From: Bacteroidales bacterium | GTDB lineage: Bacteria > Bacteroidota > Bacteroidia > Bacteroidales > F082 | Length of the DNA stretch: 40,377 bases | Reading direction: 5' to 3' | Assembly: GCA_028696715.1 (NCBI GenBank) | Contig: JAQVGO010000013.1 | Coordinates: forward strand, 1 to 40,377 | Shown: positions 23,628-33,833 of the stretch, in pieces | Layout: every line of letters starts with the position of its first letter | Numbering within the stretch: the first letter of the stretch is position 1 | Program-made: the position numbers and the translations under genes | Notes under the pieces: model-generated | Told to the model about the DNA's origin: nothing | What the model saw: only the letters and a program-made list of their open reading frames with translations | Database searches by the model: none

Positions 23628-24967
23628 TGGGCAATCATTTTTTCGAGGGGTTTAACAAAACGGTCAATATCTCCGGCACCCATCGTAACCAACACTTCAG
23701 GGCGCTTTTGATCTATCCATTCCAAAAGCTGTTCTTTTTTTATGAGTTGTTTATTGGCTAAATTTATCAGATGAAGTAACTTTTCTGAGCTGACTTCAGC
23801 AATTGGTAGTTCGCGAGCAGGATAAATATCCAAAAGTATCAGCTCGTCAACAGCTTCCAAACTTCTTGCAAAATCCAACATAAAATCGCGTGTGCGGCTA
23901 TACAGATGCGGCTGAAATATCGCTGTGATTTTCTTCTTCGGAAACAAAGATCGCACAGCTTGCAAACAGGCATTTATCTCGGTAGGATGATGCGCATAGT
24001 CATCAACATAAAAGTATTTTTGATTCACGCGCACATCGAATCGTCGTTTAATCCCTTTAAACGAAGCCAATCCCGCAACGATCATTTCAGGAGTTACGAG
24101 ATTGATCCAGGCAAGGGAGACCGCAGCAAGTGCATTGTTCAGATTATGTTTTCCGGCCAAAGGCAGCATTGCACTGATTTTGGTATCATCAGGAAAAACA
24201 AGTTCAAATTGCTGACCTTCTGGCATTACTTCTACGTTTTGAGCACGAACCACTGATTCTTCCGAAAAACCATAACGCACCAGATGAGCAGCACAATCCA
24301 GCTTTTGATCCTCCTGTATGACTAAAAATCCATTTTCCGGAATACGATCAGCAAACTCCTGAAAAGCATCCTGCAATAAGGAGGCATCACCATAAATATC
24401 CAGGTGATCTGCTTCGATGGCAGAGATTACAGCCATATCAGCTCTCAGATACAAAAAGGATCGATCAAACTCGTCTGCTTCAACAATTAAAACATTTGGA
24501 CTGTTGCTAAGAACTAAATTACTGTTGAAATTCTTTGCAATACCTCCAATAAAGGCAGTTACTTTGATGCCAGCCTGATGTAGAAGCCATGCAGTAAGTG
24601 CAGTGATAGATGTTTTTCCATGTGTGCCGGCTATGGCTATTGTAAATTCAGATTCGGAAAGTGCACCTAAAAGCTGCGATCTTTTGAGCAAACGGATTCC
24701 TAATTTTTTAACTTTAGTCAGCAATTGACTGTCGGCTGGTATAGCCGGAGTAAACACCACAAGATCAAGCTGATCAGCTAATAATTCAGGCTTATCTTCA
24801 AAAATAACAGGAATGCCTTCTGCAAGTAACTCATCTGTAATTTCTGAAGCCGTGCGGTCATATCCGGAAACCAAGGCACCTTGATTTTTGGCATAACGAG
24901 CCAGGGCACTCATGCCAATGCCTCCAATACCAAGGAAAAATATGCGATCTCCGGTTTTTATTTTCAT
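23621..24967 (-). CDS. murC: UDP-N-acetylmuramate--L-alanine ligase
   Basis: A 448-residue Mur ligase that uses ATP to add L-alanine to UDP-MurNAc, the first residue of the peptidoglycan stem peptide. The N-terminal UDP-binding domain starts FLGIGGIGMSALA (11-23), the ATP loop is GTHGKTS at 114-120 (His instead of Asn is the MurC form), and EADEFDRSFL and YAHHPTEI mark the central and C-terminal domains. Cytoplasmic. It overlaps murG by four bases (ATGA) and ftsQ by seven, so the three are translationally coupled. Confidence 0.98.
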   Translation of the reverse strand: MKIKTGDRIFFLGIGGIGMSALARYAKNQGALVSGYDRTASEITDELLAEGIPVIFEDKPELLADQLDLVVFTPAIPADSQLLTKVKKLGIRLLKRSQLLGALSESEFTIAIAGTHGKTSITALTAWLLHQAGIKVTAFIGGIAKNFNSNLVLSNSPNVLIVEADEFDRSFLYLRADMAVISAIEADHLDIYGDASLLQDAFQEFADRIPENGFLVIQEDQKLDCAAHLVRYGFSEESVVRAQNVEVMPEGQQFELVFPDDTKISAMLPLAGKHNLNNALAAVSLAWINLVTPEMIVAGLASFKGIKRRFDVRVNQKYFYVDDYAHHPTEINACLQAVRSLFPKKKITAIFQPHLYSRTRDFMLDFARSLEAVDELILLDIYPARELPIAEVSSEKLLHLINLANKQLIKKEQLLEWIDQKRPEVLVTMGAGDIDRFVKPLEKMIAQW

Positions 24968-26076
24968 TTTATTTCCAGGATTTTTTCAATTTCATCCACA
25001 ATAGCTTCATCTGCATCCGGCAGCGCAAATCGCGCAATGGCTTTCTCCATCTGCTTCCGTTTTGATTCATTTGCAGCCATTGCAATCATGGCTGGCACAA
25101 GCTCGCCTTCAGCTTTGTTATTCACAACAATTTCTGCCGCTCCTGCAGTGCTCAGTCGCTTTGCATTACTGGTTTGGTGATCTTCGGCAGCAGTAGGCAA
25201 AGGCACAAATATCACTGGCTTTTTGACTACTGCCAACTCCGAAATCGCCATGGCACCGGCTCTCGAAACAACAAAATCTGCCGCTGCATAAGCCAAATCC
25301 ATCCGCTCAATAAAAGCTGCGACAAAACAGCTTTCCCATCCTGTCGCTTCAACTATTTGATTGGCCTCAGCTTCAAAAAAACTTCCTGTCTGCCAGATCA
25401 TCTGAATTTCTGACTGCACCAAAAAATCCAGGTTTGCTTTGAGGGCCTTGTTGATCGCCAAAGCACCCTGACTTCCACCAACAATCAAAGCGACAGGCTG
25501 CGACGACTTCATGCCAAAAAACTTTAAAGCCTCTTCCCTTTTACCTGTAATTTGAACGGCATGTTTTCGGAGAGGATTACCAGTTAGCACAGTCTTTTCC
25601 TTCGGGAACCATTGATCCATCTGATCGTAAGCCGTACATATGCTATCGACTTTTGAAGCCAGCAAACGGTTGGTGATGCCCGGGAAGGAATTTTGTTCCT
25701 GAATCAAAGTTGGAATTTTCAATTGTACCGCAGCCCGTAATGTTGGCCCGCTGGCGTAGCCACCCACACCAATCACTAAATCGGGCTTAAAGCGTTTCAG
25801 TATGCTTCGTGCCTGAATCAGGCTATGAATCAGTTTGATTGGAAAAAGTAGATTTTTAAAGCTCAGTTTCCGCTGAAATCCACTGATCCAAAGCCCCTTG
25901 ATTGCGTAGCCAGCCTGAGGCACACGCTGCATCTCCATCCGGCCGCGGGCACCCACAAAAAGCAGTTCGGCATCAGGCATTCGCCTGCGCAAAGCATCGG
26001 CAATGGCAATGGCCGGAAAAATATGGCCACCGGTTCCTCCTCCGCTAATTATAAACCGCTGCAACTGCTTCTTCAT
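24964..26076 (-). CDS. murG: UDP-GlcNAc--lipid I GlcNAc transferase
   Basis: A 370-residue GT-B glycosyltransferase (GT28) that adds GlcNAc to lipid I to form lipid II on the inner face of the inner membrane. It has the donor/acceptor loop GGGTGGH at 12-18, GVGGYASGP and QEQNSFPGITNR in the first domain, and VVSRAGAMAISELA with PLPTAAEDHQTSNA in the UDP-GlcNAc domain. The start at 26076 gives a 32-base overlap with ftsW; there is no later Met before the glycine loop, so the overlap appears real. Confidence 0.98.
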   Translation of the reverse strand: MKKQLQRFIISGGGTGGHIFPAIAIADALRRRMPDAELLFVGARGRMEMQRVPQAGYAIKGLWISGFQRKLSFKNLLFPIKLIHSLIQARSILKRFKPDLVIGVGGYASGPTLRAAVQLKIPTLIQEQNSFPGITNRLLASKVDSICTAYDQMDQWFPKEKTVLTGNPLRKHAVQITGKREEALKFFGMKSSQPVALIVGGSQGALAINKALKANLDFLVQSEIQMIWQTGSFFEAEANQIVEATGWESCFVAAFIERMDLAYAAADFVVSRAGAMAISELAVVKKPVIFVPLPTAAEDHQTSNAKRLSTAGAAEIVVNNKAEGELVPAMIAMAANESKRKQMEKAIARFALPDADEAIVDEIEKILEIK

Positions 26077-27229
26077 CTTGTACTAACTCCTCTTTTTCTT
26101 GTTCTTTTCTTGCTATTTCTTTACTTACACTCAACATAATGCCTATCGACAGACTGGTAAACCAAATGGATGTTCCGCCCATGCTCACCAATGGCAATGG
26201 CTGCCCGGTAACAGGCAGCAAACCAACAGCCACACCCATATTTACCATCGCCTGAAACACCAAACTAAAAGCTACTCCTATGGAAAGGAAGGCCCCAAAA
26301 GTTTGAGGGATTTTCGTCACAATCACCACTGCCCTGAAAAGCAGAATCAAATAAAGCAATACCATAAAACCACCTCCTAGCAAGCCATATTCTTCGATGA
26401 TGATTGCAAAAATAAAATCTGAATAGGGATGTGGTAAAAAATTTCTTTGTGTGCTGTTGCCTGGCAATTTTCCAAAAAATTTACCATTGGCAATGGCAAT
26501 CTGTGCTTGCTCAATCTGATATTTGTCACCGGTGTCTTTTGTAAAACTTTCAATGCGGCTTTGCCATGTCCAGAGCCTGCCTTGCCTGTCTTCGGGCAAT
26601 TGTAATAGTATCAGAATAAATATTGTAAGTGCTACCAGTCCGATACCGATCAACGAGAAAATATATTTCAGATTAACCCGACCGATAAACAACAAGACCA
26701 AACTCGTAGTAAAAATCAAAGCCGCTGTGCTGAAGTTTGCCGGCAATACGAGGAACACCACCAATAAAACAGGAATCATCAGCGGAACAAAAGCTGATTT
26801 AAAACCTTTAATGTGATCCTGCTTTTTGGTAAGCATGCGAGCCAGATACATGATAAGTGTGAGTTTGGCCAGGTCGCTGGTTTGAAAGGTGAGGTTAAAA
26901 GGAAGTGGCAAAACACGTTTGGCTTCATTGAGGTTGAGCCCAAAAATCAAGGTGAGCAACAGCAATGGAATTGCAATCCACAGGGCCACCTGAAACACCG
27001 GCGAAAAATAAACATACCTGATCTTGTGCATCAGATACATAAAAACAAAACCCAGAAACAAGATCACAAAATGCTTGAGCATATAATATTCCGTATTGCC
27101 ATCCTGATATTTGTAGGCAAGCGTACCTGTGGAACTGTAAACGGCCAGCAGCGAAAAAAGTGACAGCAGTATCACTACCGACCAAATCACCTTATCACCT
27201 TTTATATCGCTCAATATTTTGTTTACCAT
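26045..27229 (-). CDS. ftsW: Septal peptidoglycan polymerase FtsW (SEDS family)
   Basis: A 394-residue membrane protein with about ten helices that polymerises lipid II with its partner FtsI. The SEDS motifs SDFIFAIIIEE (270-280, Asp271 aligning with the catalytic Asp of the family) and LLPVTGQPLPLVSMGGTS (337-354) are intact. The first extracytoplasmic loop, usually with an Arg-Trp and FQPSE, reads KRVLPLPFNLTFQTSDLAK, so the Trp is Val here and PSE is TSD. The C-terminal tail is acidic and cytoplasmic and overlaps the murG start. Position in the dcw cluster supports FtsW rather than RodA. Confidence 0.95.
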   Translation of the reverse strand: MVNKILSDIKGDKVIWSVVILLSLFSLLAVYSSTGTLAYKYQDGNTEYYMLKHFVILFLGFVFMYLMHKIRYVYFSPVFQVALWIAIPLLLLTLIFGLNLNEAKRVLPLPFNLTFQTSDLAKLTLIMYLARMLTKKQDHIKGFKSAFVPLMIPVLLVVFLVLPANFSTAALIFTTSLVLLFIGRVNLKYIFSLIGIGLVALTIFILILLQLPEDRQGRLWTWQSRIESFTKDTGDKYQIEQAQIAIANGKFFGKLPGNSTQRNFLPHPYSDFIFAIIIEEYGLLGGGFMVLLYLILLFRAVVIVTKIPQTFGAFLSIGVAFSLVFQAMVNMGVAVGLLPVTGQPLPLVSMGGTSIWFTSLSIGIMLSVSKEIARKEQEKEELVQDEEAVAAVYN

Positions 27230-27238
27230 CTTGTTGAA

Positions 27239-28597
27239 TTATAAAGCCTTAACAGCATCCTTAAACATATCACCCCTTTCCTCAAAATTTCTGAATAAAT
27301 CAAAACTGGCGCAGGCTGGCGACAACAGCACAACATCTCCTTTTGAAGCAATCATTGATGCGGCCATCACAGCCTGTTCAACAGAACGGGTTTCGATGAT
27401 GGGTTCGATCAACTCGCCAAAAAACTGTTTAAGCTTGTTGTTGTCGGCTCCCAGACAAATCAAAGCCTTCACCTTTTGCTTGACCAAAGGAACCAAGCTG
27501 CTGTAATCGTTGCCTTTGTCCTGCCCACCGGCAATCCAAACTACCGGTCTGTCCAAGGTTTCAAGGGCATACCAGGTAGCATTCACACTTGTTGCCTTTG
27601 AATCGTTGTAATAGGCAACGCCATGTACATTGGCAACAAACTCAATCCGGTGAGCAATATTCTGAAAATCAGAAAGGCTTTGTTTTAAAGATTCTTTTCT
27701 GATATCCAGCAATTTGGCGGCCACTCCTGCTGCCATTGAATTGTAAGCGTTGTGCTTACCCTGAAGTGCTAATTGTTCGAGTGTCATATGAAAATTTTGT
27801 TTATTTATCGTGATGTTAATCTTATTATTCGCCAAAAATGCGCCTTCCTTTGTTATGCGTTTTTGAAGACTGATCGGAAATTTCCTTGTCTTTATATTAT
27901 TGTTTATCAATAGTTTATTTATAATATCATCATCAGTATTATAAATAAAAGCATCCTGTTCGGTGAGATTTTTTGTGATACGCCATTTCGATTCTGCATA
28001 GGCTTCAAAACGGTTTCCATAGCGATCGAGGTGATCAGGCGTGATATTGAGCAACACAGCAATATCAGGCCTGAAATCAACGATGCCATCCAATTGAAAA
28101 CTGCTTAGTTCCAACACAAAATACTCGTGATCGGCCTCCGCCAGTGCAGCTGCAAAGCTCTTCCCGATATTGCCGGCCGCACACACATCAAGGCCGGCCT
28201 GTTGCATGATATGGGCTGTGAGTGCTGTGGTTGTTGTTTTGCCATTGGTTCCGGTTATCCCAATAATAAATGCCTGGCTAAACCACGATGCAAATTCTAT
28301 CTCCGAAATCACCGGAATTTCTTTTGATCTGGCTGCCAAAACTACAGGAGCCTGATCAGGAATGCCCGGACTTTTAACAATCAAATCGGCCTGGAGGATT
28401 GGTTCAAATGTATGTTTACCTTCCTCATATTCAAATTGATGTGCCGTAAGCTGTTGCTGGTAAGTTTCAGCAATTTTACTGCCGTCAGAAACAAATACCT
28501 CCCTACCCATTTTGCGGGCAAGCATTGCTGCGCCAAGGCCGCTTTCGCCAGCTCCCAGCACCACAATTTTCTGATATTTTTGTTCTGAAAATTTCAT
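27239..28597 (-). CDS. murD: UDP-N-acetylmuramoyl-L-alanine--D-glutamate ligase
   Basis: A 452-residue Mur ligase that adds D-glutamate to UDP-MurNAc-L-Ala. The first domain starts VVLGAGESGLGAAMLA, with VKSPGIP at 74-80. The ATP loop is GTNGKTTT at 116-123, NITPDHLDRYG marks the central domain, and YYNDSKATSVNATWYAL is the diagnostic MurD stretch. Cytoplasmic, ATP-dependent. It lies between mraY (four bases upstream) and ftsW (nine bases downstream) in a compact operon. Confidence 0.98.
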   Translation of the reverse strand: MKFSEQKYQKIVVLGAGESGLGAAMLARKMGREVFVSDGSKIAETYQQQLTAHQFEYEEGKHTFEPILQADLIVKSPGIPDQAPVVLAARSKEIPVISEIEFASWFSQAFIIGITGTNGKTTTTALTAHIMQQAGLDVCAAGNIGKSFAAALAEADHEYFVLELSSFQLDGIVDFRPDIAVLLNITPDHLDRYGNRFEAYAESKWRITKNLTEQDAFIYNTDDDIINKLLINNNIKTRKFPISLQKRITKEGAFLANNKINITINKQNFHMTLEQLALQGKHNAYNSMAAGVAAKLLDIRKESLKQSLSDFQNIAHRIEFVANVHGVAYYNDSKATSVNATWYALETLDRPVVWIAGGQDKGNDYSSLVPLVKQKVKALICLGADNNKLKQFFGELIEPIIETRSVEQAVMAASMIASKGDVVLLSPACASFDLFRNFEERGDMFKDAVKAL

Positions 28598-28601
28598 TTA
28601 T

Positions 28602-29840
28602 CTATCTGATTTTTAATGTTATAATCGTTAATACCGCCAACATGATTCCAACAATCAAAAAACGCATTACAATTTTGGGTTCCGGATAACCAAGCTTTTG
28701 AAAGTGATGGTGCAAAGGAGCCATTTTAAAGATTCGCTGACCTACACCAGATTTTCGGCGGGTGTACTTGAAATAACTTACCTGCATCATTACCGAAAGA
28801 CTTTCGGCCAGAAAGATGCCGCACAAAATCGGGATCAGCAGCTCTTTACGAATCAGAATGGCAAAAACAGCAATAATACCGCCTAAAGCCAAGCTGCCGG
28901 TATCGCCCATAAAAACCTGAGCCGGAAAGGCATTGTACCAAAGAAACCCAATATTGGCACCAACAAACGCACTGATAAAAATTGTAAGTTCACCAGTATC
29001 TGGCAAATACATTATATTCAAGTAATCAGCAAAGATGATATTACCCGAAACCCAGGCCAGAATACCCAGCGTTACGCCAATAATAGCCGAGGTGCCCACT
29101 GCCAGCCCATCCATGCCATCTGTGAGATTAGCACCATTGGAAACCGCTGTGATAATCAATATCACGATGGGGATAAAAACCAGAAAAGCCCATTGCCGGT
29201 AATCAGGCCCCAGCCATTTCAACAGCACGGCATAGTCAAATTCATTGTTTTTGATAAAAGGAATGGTTGTTTTTGTTGTCTGGATTTCGACAGGTGAAAA
29301 TTTGCTGGCAGCACCTTTCACGGGCATTTCAACAACCATCTGATCAGCCGGTGCAATTTTTTCGCGCATCACAACCGAATTATCAAAATACATGATCAGG
29401 CTAACCACCAGTCCCAATATCACCTGTCCGATGATTTTCACCTTCGGTGGAAGACCCTTCTTATCTTTTTTGAACACCTTGATGTAATCGTCAGCAAAAC
29501 CCAGCCCTCCAAGCCAAACAGTAGTAAACAGCATCAGCAGAATGTAAGTATTGGCCAGATCAGTAAATAATAGCGTTGGTACCACTATGGAAGCCAGAAT
29601 AATCAAGCCCCCCATGGTAGGTGTTCCCTGCTTTTCAATTTGGCCTTCAAGCCCCAGATCACGCACTATTTCGCCCACCTGTTTGCGATTGAGGTATTTG
29701 ATCCAGCGCTTGCCGAAAAGCAATGAGATGACGAGCGAAGTAATAACTGCTGCTGCCGCCCTAAAGGAAATATACTGAAACACCCCCGCCCCGGGGAAGT
29801 TAAATGCCTGATCCAAATATTCGAACAAATAATAAAGCAT
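28602..29840 (-). CDS. mraY: Phospho-N-acetylmuramoyl-pentapeptide transferase
   Basis: A 412-residue inner-membrane enzyme with about ten helices that moves phospho-MurNAc-pentapeptide onto undecaprenyl phosphate to form lipid I. Catalytic and signature motifs are present: GTPTMGGL (72-79), ADDY (116-119), [10 protein letters not shown] (238-247) and [11 protein letters not shown] near the end. It is about 50 residues longer than E. coli MraY (360). The extra stretch is roughly residues 152-205, between two helices, polar and with several prolines, and would face the periplasm if standard topology holds. It is the second step enzyme in the cluster order after murE; murF is not here. Confidence 0.97.
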   Translation of the reverse strand: MLYYLFEYLDQAFNFPGAGVFQYISFRAAAAVITSLVISLLFGKRWIKYLNRKQVGEIVRDLGLEGQIEKQGTPTMGGLIILASIVVPTLLFTDLANTYILLMLFTTVWLGGLGFADDYIKVFKKDKKGLPPKVKIIGQVILGLVVSLIMYFDNSVVMREKIAPADQMVVEMPVKGAASKFSPVEIQTTKTTIPFIKNNEFDYAVLLKWLGPDYRQWAFLVFIPIVILIITAVSNGANLTDGMDGLAVGTSAIIGVTLGILAWVSGNIIFADYLNIMYLPDTGELTIFISAFVGANIGFLWYNAFPAQVFMGDTGSLALGGIIAVFAILIRKELLIPILCGIFLAESLSVMMQVSYFKYTRRKSGVGQRIFKMAPLHHHFQKLGYPEPKIVMRFLIVGIMLAVLTIITLKIR

Positions 29841-29842
29841 AG

Positions 29843-31309
29843 CTATTTCAATCTTTCGTTTAGTGCCTCTTGTAATTCTTTTCTATCATCGAATGGCTGC
29901 CGAATACCATTGATTTCCTGATAAGTTTCGTGGCCTTTTCCGGCTACCAAAATGATATCTCCTTTCGAAGCCAATGCCACTGCCGTTCGGATGGCCTCTC
30001 TTCTGTTGCTCACCGCCAATACCCTGTTGAAATGTTCGGCTGCCACTCCTTTGCGCATATCCTGAATTATTGTCTCCGGATTTTCCGTCCGGGGATTATC
30101 AGAGGTAAGGATCAGTTTGGTGCTGCCAGCTGCCGCCAGACGCGCCATTTCCGGACGTTTGGTTTTGTCGCGGTCGCCACCAGCTCCCACAACCGTAATG
30201 AGTTGTTCGTTGTTTGTTCTGATATCATTGATGGTCTTCAATACATTATCCAGTGCATCAGGTGTGTGTGCATAGTCCACTATTCCCATAATACCAGCAG
30301 GATGATAAATCAAATCGAAACGGCCAGTTGCCGAATGCAATTTGCTCAGGCTTTGAAGAGCCTCCGCCTTTTCGATGCCCAGCAAGCGGCTAGTGGCATA
30401 AATTGCCAAGAGATTATATGCATTGAATTTGCCAACCAAATGTGTCGAAACCTCTTCGCCATCAAGCAGTAAAAGCAATCCTTCAAAACTGTTCTCCAAT
30501 ATCTTTGCCCTGTAATCGGCTGCTTTTGATAGCGAATAGGAATAGCTTGCCGCTTTGGTGTTTTGAATCATAAACTGCCCGTTCTTATCATCCGTATTGA
30601 TCAGTGCAAAAGCAGTTTTTGGCAACCAGTCGAAGAAAGCTTTTTTGGCATCCCGATAGGACTGAAAATCTCCGTGATAATCCAGGTGATCGTGCGTTAG
30701 ATTGGTAAATATGCCACCTGTGAATTTCAATCCGGCAACCCGAAATTGTACCACGGCATGGGAGCTCACCTCCATGAATGCATACTGGCAGCCTTCGGCA
30801 ACCATTCTACTCATCAACGCATTGATCTGCAGCGGATCAGGTGTTGTATGACTAGCCGGCAAAACGCTACCGTTGATTTTGTTTTCTATCGTTGAAAATA
30901 AGCCACAGGCAAAACCCAGATCGGTAAAAAGCGTATAGAGCAAACTGGCAATGGTTGTTTTACCATTAGTGCCTGTAACTCCAACGAGTTGAAGCTTTTG
31001 CGAGGGGTTGTCGTAATAATTTCCGGCAGCGAGAGCCAAAGTGTAAGCTGCATTCTCAACCTTTACGTAAACAACTTTTTCATCAGTCCTTTGAGGCAGT
31101 TTCTCGCAGACAACAGCAGCAACACCTTTTTTTATAACCTGCTCAATAAAATCATGTCCGTCAGATTTGTTGCCCTTAATCGCAACAAATACATCACCGG
31201 CTTCGCACAGGCGCGAATCAAAATGCAGGTTTTTTATCGGTCTGCTTACCTCACCGATAATTTCCCGTACCGGGCATTTATATAATATGTCTGACAATAT
31301 TTTTGTCAT
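29843..31309 (-). CDS. murE: UDP-MurNAc-L-Ala-D-Glu--2,6-diaminopimelate ligase
   Basis: A 488-residue Mur ligase that adds the third stem-peptide residue. The ATP loop is GTNGKTT at 113-119. DNPR at 404-407 ([10 protein letters not shown]) marks enzymes that use meso-diaminopimelate rather than lysine, so the cell wall is predicted to be DAP type. The S-x-x-T/H-rich central part ([16 protein letters not shown]) is normal. I chose the ATG at 31309, whose A overlaps the ftsI stop TGA; a GTG one codon earlier is less likely. It is followed two bases later by mraY. Confidence 0.97.
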   Translation of the reverse strand: MTKILSDILYKCPVREIIGEVSRPIKNLHFDSRLCEAGDVFVAIKGNKSDGHDFIEQVIKKGVAAVVCEKLPQRTDEKVVYVKVENAAYTLALAAGNYYDNPSQKLQLVGVTGTNGKTTIASLLYTLFTDLGFACGLFSTIENKINGSVLPASHTTPDPLQINALMSRMVAEGCQYAFMEVSSHAVVQFRVAGLKFTGGIFTNLTHDHLDYHGDFQSYRDAKKAFFDWLPKTAFALINTDDKNGQFMIQNTKAASYSYSLSKAADYRAKILENSFEGLLLLLDGEEVSTHLVGKFNAYNLLAIYATSRLLGIEKAEALQSLSKLHSATGRFDLIYHPAGIMGIVDYAHTPDALDNVLKTINDIRTNNEQLITVVGAGGDRDKTKRPEMARLAAAGSTKLILTSDNPRTENPETIIQDMRKGVAAEHFNRVLAVSNRREAIRTAVALASKGDIILVAGKGHETYQEINGIRQPFDDRKELQEALNERLK

Positions 31310-33432
31310 CACAAATTCACCAGTTTAAGTTCAACTTCCCGATTTTTTGTTGGGGGTGTCCCGGGTCTTATGGATTGCCAGGCTACCTGTCCCCTTCCAT
31401 TCACCAATACTTTCAAACCCATATTTTCGAGCATAAAAACAGCATCACGCACATTCATTCCCCGGACATCCGGTATGGCATCCGGATGTATTTCGGCGGG
31501 CTCGAGCCGCAGCAAAGCCGTATCAGCTCTGGCACTCACCCAATCCTGCATAGCCGCCTGATCCGATACTTTCAGACTAAGCATCTCTGATAAGTTGGTT
31601 GCATCTGCTTTGTTGATCAACTTTTCCTGAAATGCCAACACGGCATTCGACTTATCAATTTGTTCGCTTTCTTCGTGAATATCAAGACGTGTGGCATAAA
31701 CCTTATCTGCAATTTCCTTAAAAACAGGTGCAGCCACCGCACCACCATAAATCTTTCCTGAGGAAGGATTGCTTACCACTACAATACAGCTGTAGCGCGG
31801 CTTTGAGGCCGGAAAATAGCCTACAAATGAAGCTGTATAATTGGTTTTATTATATCCTTTACTGCCGCTTGCAATCTGAGCTGTTCCGGTTTTTCCGGCG
31901 ATTTGAAAAGGACTTTTATTCAAATATCTTGCTGTTCCGCGTTTAACCACTCCTTCCATCAGGCTTTTCACTGAATCGATGGTAGCCTGCGAGGCAATAG
32001 ATTTATTAATTACTTGTGTTTCGAAATGCTCGATTGCTCGTCCACCCTGTCGTATCTCCTCCACAAACATGGGCTTCACCATTTTGCCATTATTAGCCAC
32101 GGCATTGTAAAATGTAAGAATCTGAATAGGCGTAAGGCTCAATTCATAACCAATTGACATCCAAGGCAAAGTAGTGCCATACCAGTATTTTTTATCCTTT
32201 GGATGTTTGATATAAGGCTTACCCTCACCCGGGATTTCGAGACCAAGAGGCTGGTTGAGCGACATCTCATACAAACGTTCAACAAACTGCTCAGGCTTCT
32301 CTTTGTAGGCATCCCAAACCAGTTTGCTAATAGCCACATTAGATGATTTTTCAAATGCTTCACGAACAGTAAACCTTCCGTTCCGGATGGGATAAACATC
32401 GCGCATGGTGCGGGAATAGTACACAATATAGCCTGCCCTACCTACATCCATGGTATCTGACAAACGCACTTTTTTGTCTTCGAGCAAAGCCATCATCGAA
32501 GCCAGCTTAAAGGTGGAGCCGGGCTCCACACTTTCGGCCAGTGCATAGTTGTAGGTTTCTTCGTAAGCTCCGGTTTTGGGATTGATGCTCAGGTTTGCAA
32601 TGGCTTTAATTTTTCCGGTTGACACCTCCATCAAAATAGCACAACCTTCTTCGGCATTGTTCTCCAGCAGATTTCGACGCAATGCATCTTCTGCCACATC
32701 CTGTATGTTGATATCAATCGTTGTAACAACATCTTTTCCATTTTGAGGCTCCACCTCATTGCCGTCAAACAGTGGTTTCCAGTCGCCGTTGTTTATACGC
32801 CTTTTCACCTGTTTGCCGTCAATCCCTTTAAGCACAGGATGATAAGCCCCTTCAATACCAACAAATAATTCTTCCTTTTCGTTTTGATAGCCAATGGTTC
32901 GGCTGGCCAGCTCACGAAAAGGTTTTTCACGTTTGTCGTGCGGTATAAGGATAAGCCCACCCTTATACTTGCCTTTTCTCAAAATCGGGAAGGTGCGCAT
33001 CTCTTTTACCTGCGAATAGGTTGCACGATTCTTGAGTTGGAAATACCGATTGCCCCGCTTACGCGCTCTCACTAACTGATTGAGATAGCTTTGACGTGAT
33101 TTGTCCTGAAACAAACGGGATAACATCAGTGCCAGCGAATCCACTTTAGAATCAAAAAGTGGCTGATCAATCAAAGGTGAGGCTACATCCATTCGTACTT
33201 CAAAAACGGGTACAGAAGTAGCTAAAAGCGATCCATCATCTGCCAGCACATTTCCACGCAAGGCTTCAACATCAAACACCTTAATTTCTTGTTGCTGTGC
33301 TTTTTCGCGCAATTCATCGCCAAACTTGATCTGTATCCAGGCAATTCGTACAACGATGGCAAGGCCAAAGAGAAGCATGAAGACATACATCAGGTAAACC
33401 CGCCACAAAATATCTTTCTTCTCATCCATCAT
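31309..33432 (-). CDS. ftsI: Septal penicillin-binding protein FtsI/PBP3 with PASTA domain
   Basis: A 707-residue class B penicillin-binding protein that cross-links septal peptidoglycan with FtsW. It has one N-terminal transmembrane helix (about 11-30), a dimerisation region (LRGNVLADDGSLLATSVP near 58-75) and a transpeptidase domain with the nucleophile in SxxK (Ser306-Lys309, PGSTFK), SxN (SSN 363-365) and KTG (514-516). The last about 60 residues, starting IPDVRGMNVRDAVF, form a PASTA domain, more typical of SpoVD/PBP2x and of Bacteroidota FtsI than of E. coli. ATGATGA at the start overlaps the ftsL stop, indicating coupling. Confidence 0.97.
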   Translation of the reverse strand: MMDEKKDILWRVYLMYVFMLLFGLAIVVRIAWIQIKFGDELREKAQQQEIKVFDVEALRGNVLADDGSLLATSVPVFEVRMDVASPLIDQPLFDSKVDSLALMLSRLFQDKSRQSYLNQLVRARKRGNRYFQLKNRATYSQVKEMRTFPILRKGKYKGGLILIPHDKREKPFRELASRTIGYQNEKEELFVGIEGAYHPVLKGIDGKQVKRRINNGDWKPLFDGNEVEPQNGKDVVTTIDINIQDVAEDALRRNLLENNAEEGCAILMEVSTGKIKAIANLSINPKTGAYEETYNYALAESVEPGSTFKLASMMALLEDKKVRLSDTMDVGRAGYIVYYSRTMRDVYPIRNGRFTVREAFEKSSNVAISKLVWDAYKEKPEQFVERLYEMSLNQPLGLEIPGEGKPYIKHPKDKKYWYGTTLPWMSIGYELSLTPIQILTFYNAVANNGKMVKPMFVEEIRQGGRAIEHFETQVINKSIASQATIDSVKSLMEGVVKRGTARYLNKSPFQIAGKTGTAQIASGSKGYNKTNYTASFVGYFPASKPRYSCIVVVSNPSSGKIYGGAVAAPVFKEIADKVYATRLDIHEESEQIDKSNAVLAFQEKLINKADATNLSEMLSLKVSDQAAMQDWVSARADTALLRLEPAEIHPDAIPDVRGMNVRDAVFMLENMGLKVLVNGRGQVAWQSIRPGTPPTKNREVELKLVNL

Positions 33433-33833
33433 TTGCGATCCTCCCCTCTGATGATGATTTTGCGAACTGGTTCAACAGATTCCTTTAATCCACTTTTGTT
33501 CAGCCTGGTAGCAATGGTTGACTGTTTTGTTTGCTGCATTAGTTCCGATTTGGCAGAAATATATTCGTAATGCAACTCTTTGAGCTCCCGATTTAAATCA
33601 TCGATCTTACGGCTCATATCCTCGGCATAATAGCTGTTGCCAATGTAAATCAGTGCTATTGCAGCTAAAAAGAAAACATAATTGACTTGCCTGCGCACCC
33701 AATTGTAAGCAAGGAAATCACCACCCAGCAAATCCATAAAAAACCTTCCCGACCAGCTTTTCTTCTTTACGGACACAGGTTTTTCTTTGTGGATTTCCTG
33801 CTTTTCGGCCAATGTATTTACTTTGTTAGTCAT
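33429..33833 (-). CDS. ftsL: FtsL-like division protein
   Basis: A 134-residue bitopic protein. The cytoplasmic N-terminus is basic (about 1-45), the single transmembrane helix is near 49-67 (VNYVFFLAAIALIYIGNSYY), and the periplasmic part starts with a coiled-coil-like stretch (DMSRKIDDLNRELKELHYEY). This architecture and the place between rsmH and ftsI identify it as FtsL of the divisome, which binds FtsQ and FtsB and activates FtsWI. Sequence alone would be weak support. It overlaps rsmH by eight bases. Confidence 0.87.
   Translation of the reverse strand: MTNKVNTLAEKQEIHKEKPVSVKKKSWSGRFFMDLLGGDFLAYNWVRRQVNYVFFLAAIALIYIGNSYYAEDMSRKIDDLNRELKELHYEYISAKSELMQQTKQSTIATRLNKSGLKESVEPVRKIIIRGEDRK

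Noticed and set aside
28602-31309. Absence of murF between murE and mraY as a possible gene loss
   Set aside because: From general knowledge, Bacteroidota dcw clusters commonly lack murF here and carry it elsewhere; murE and mraY are two bases apart with no gene remnant.
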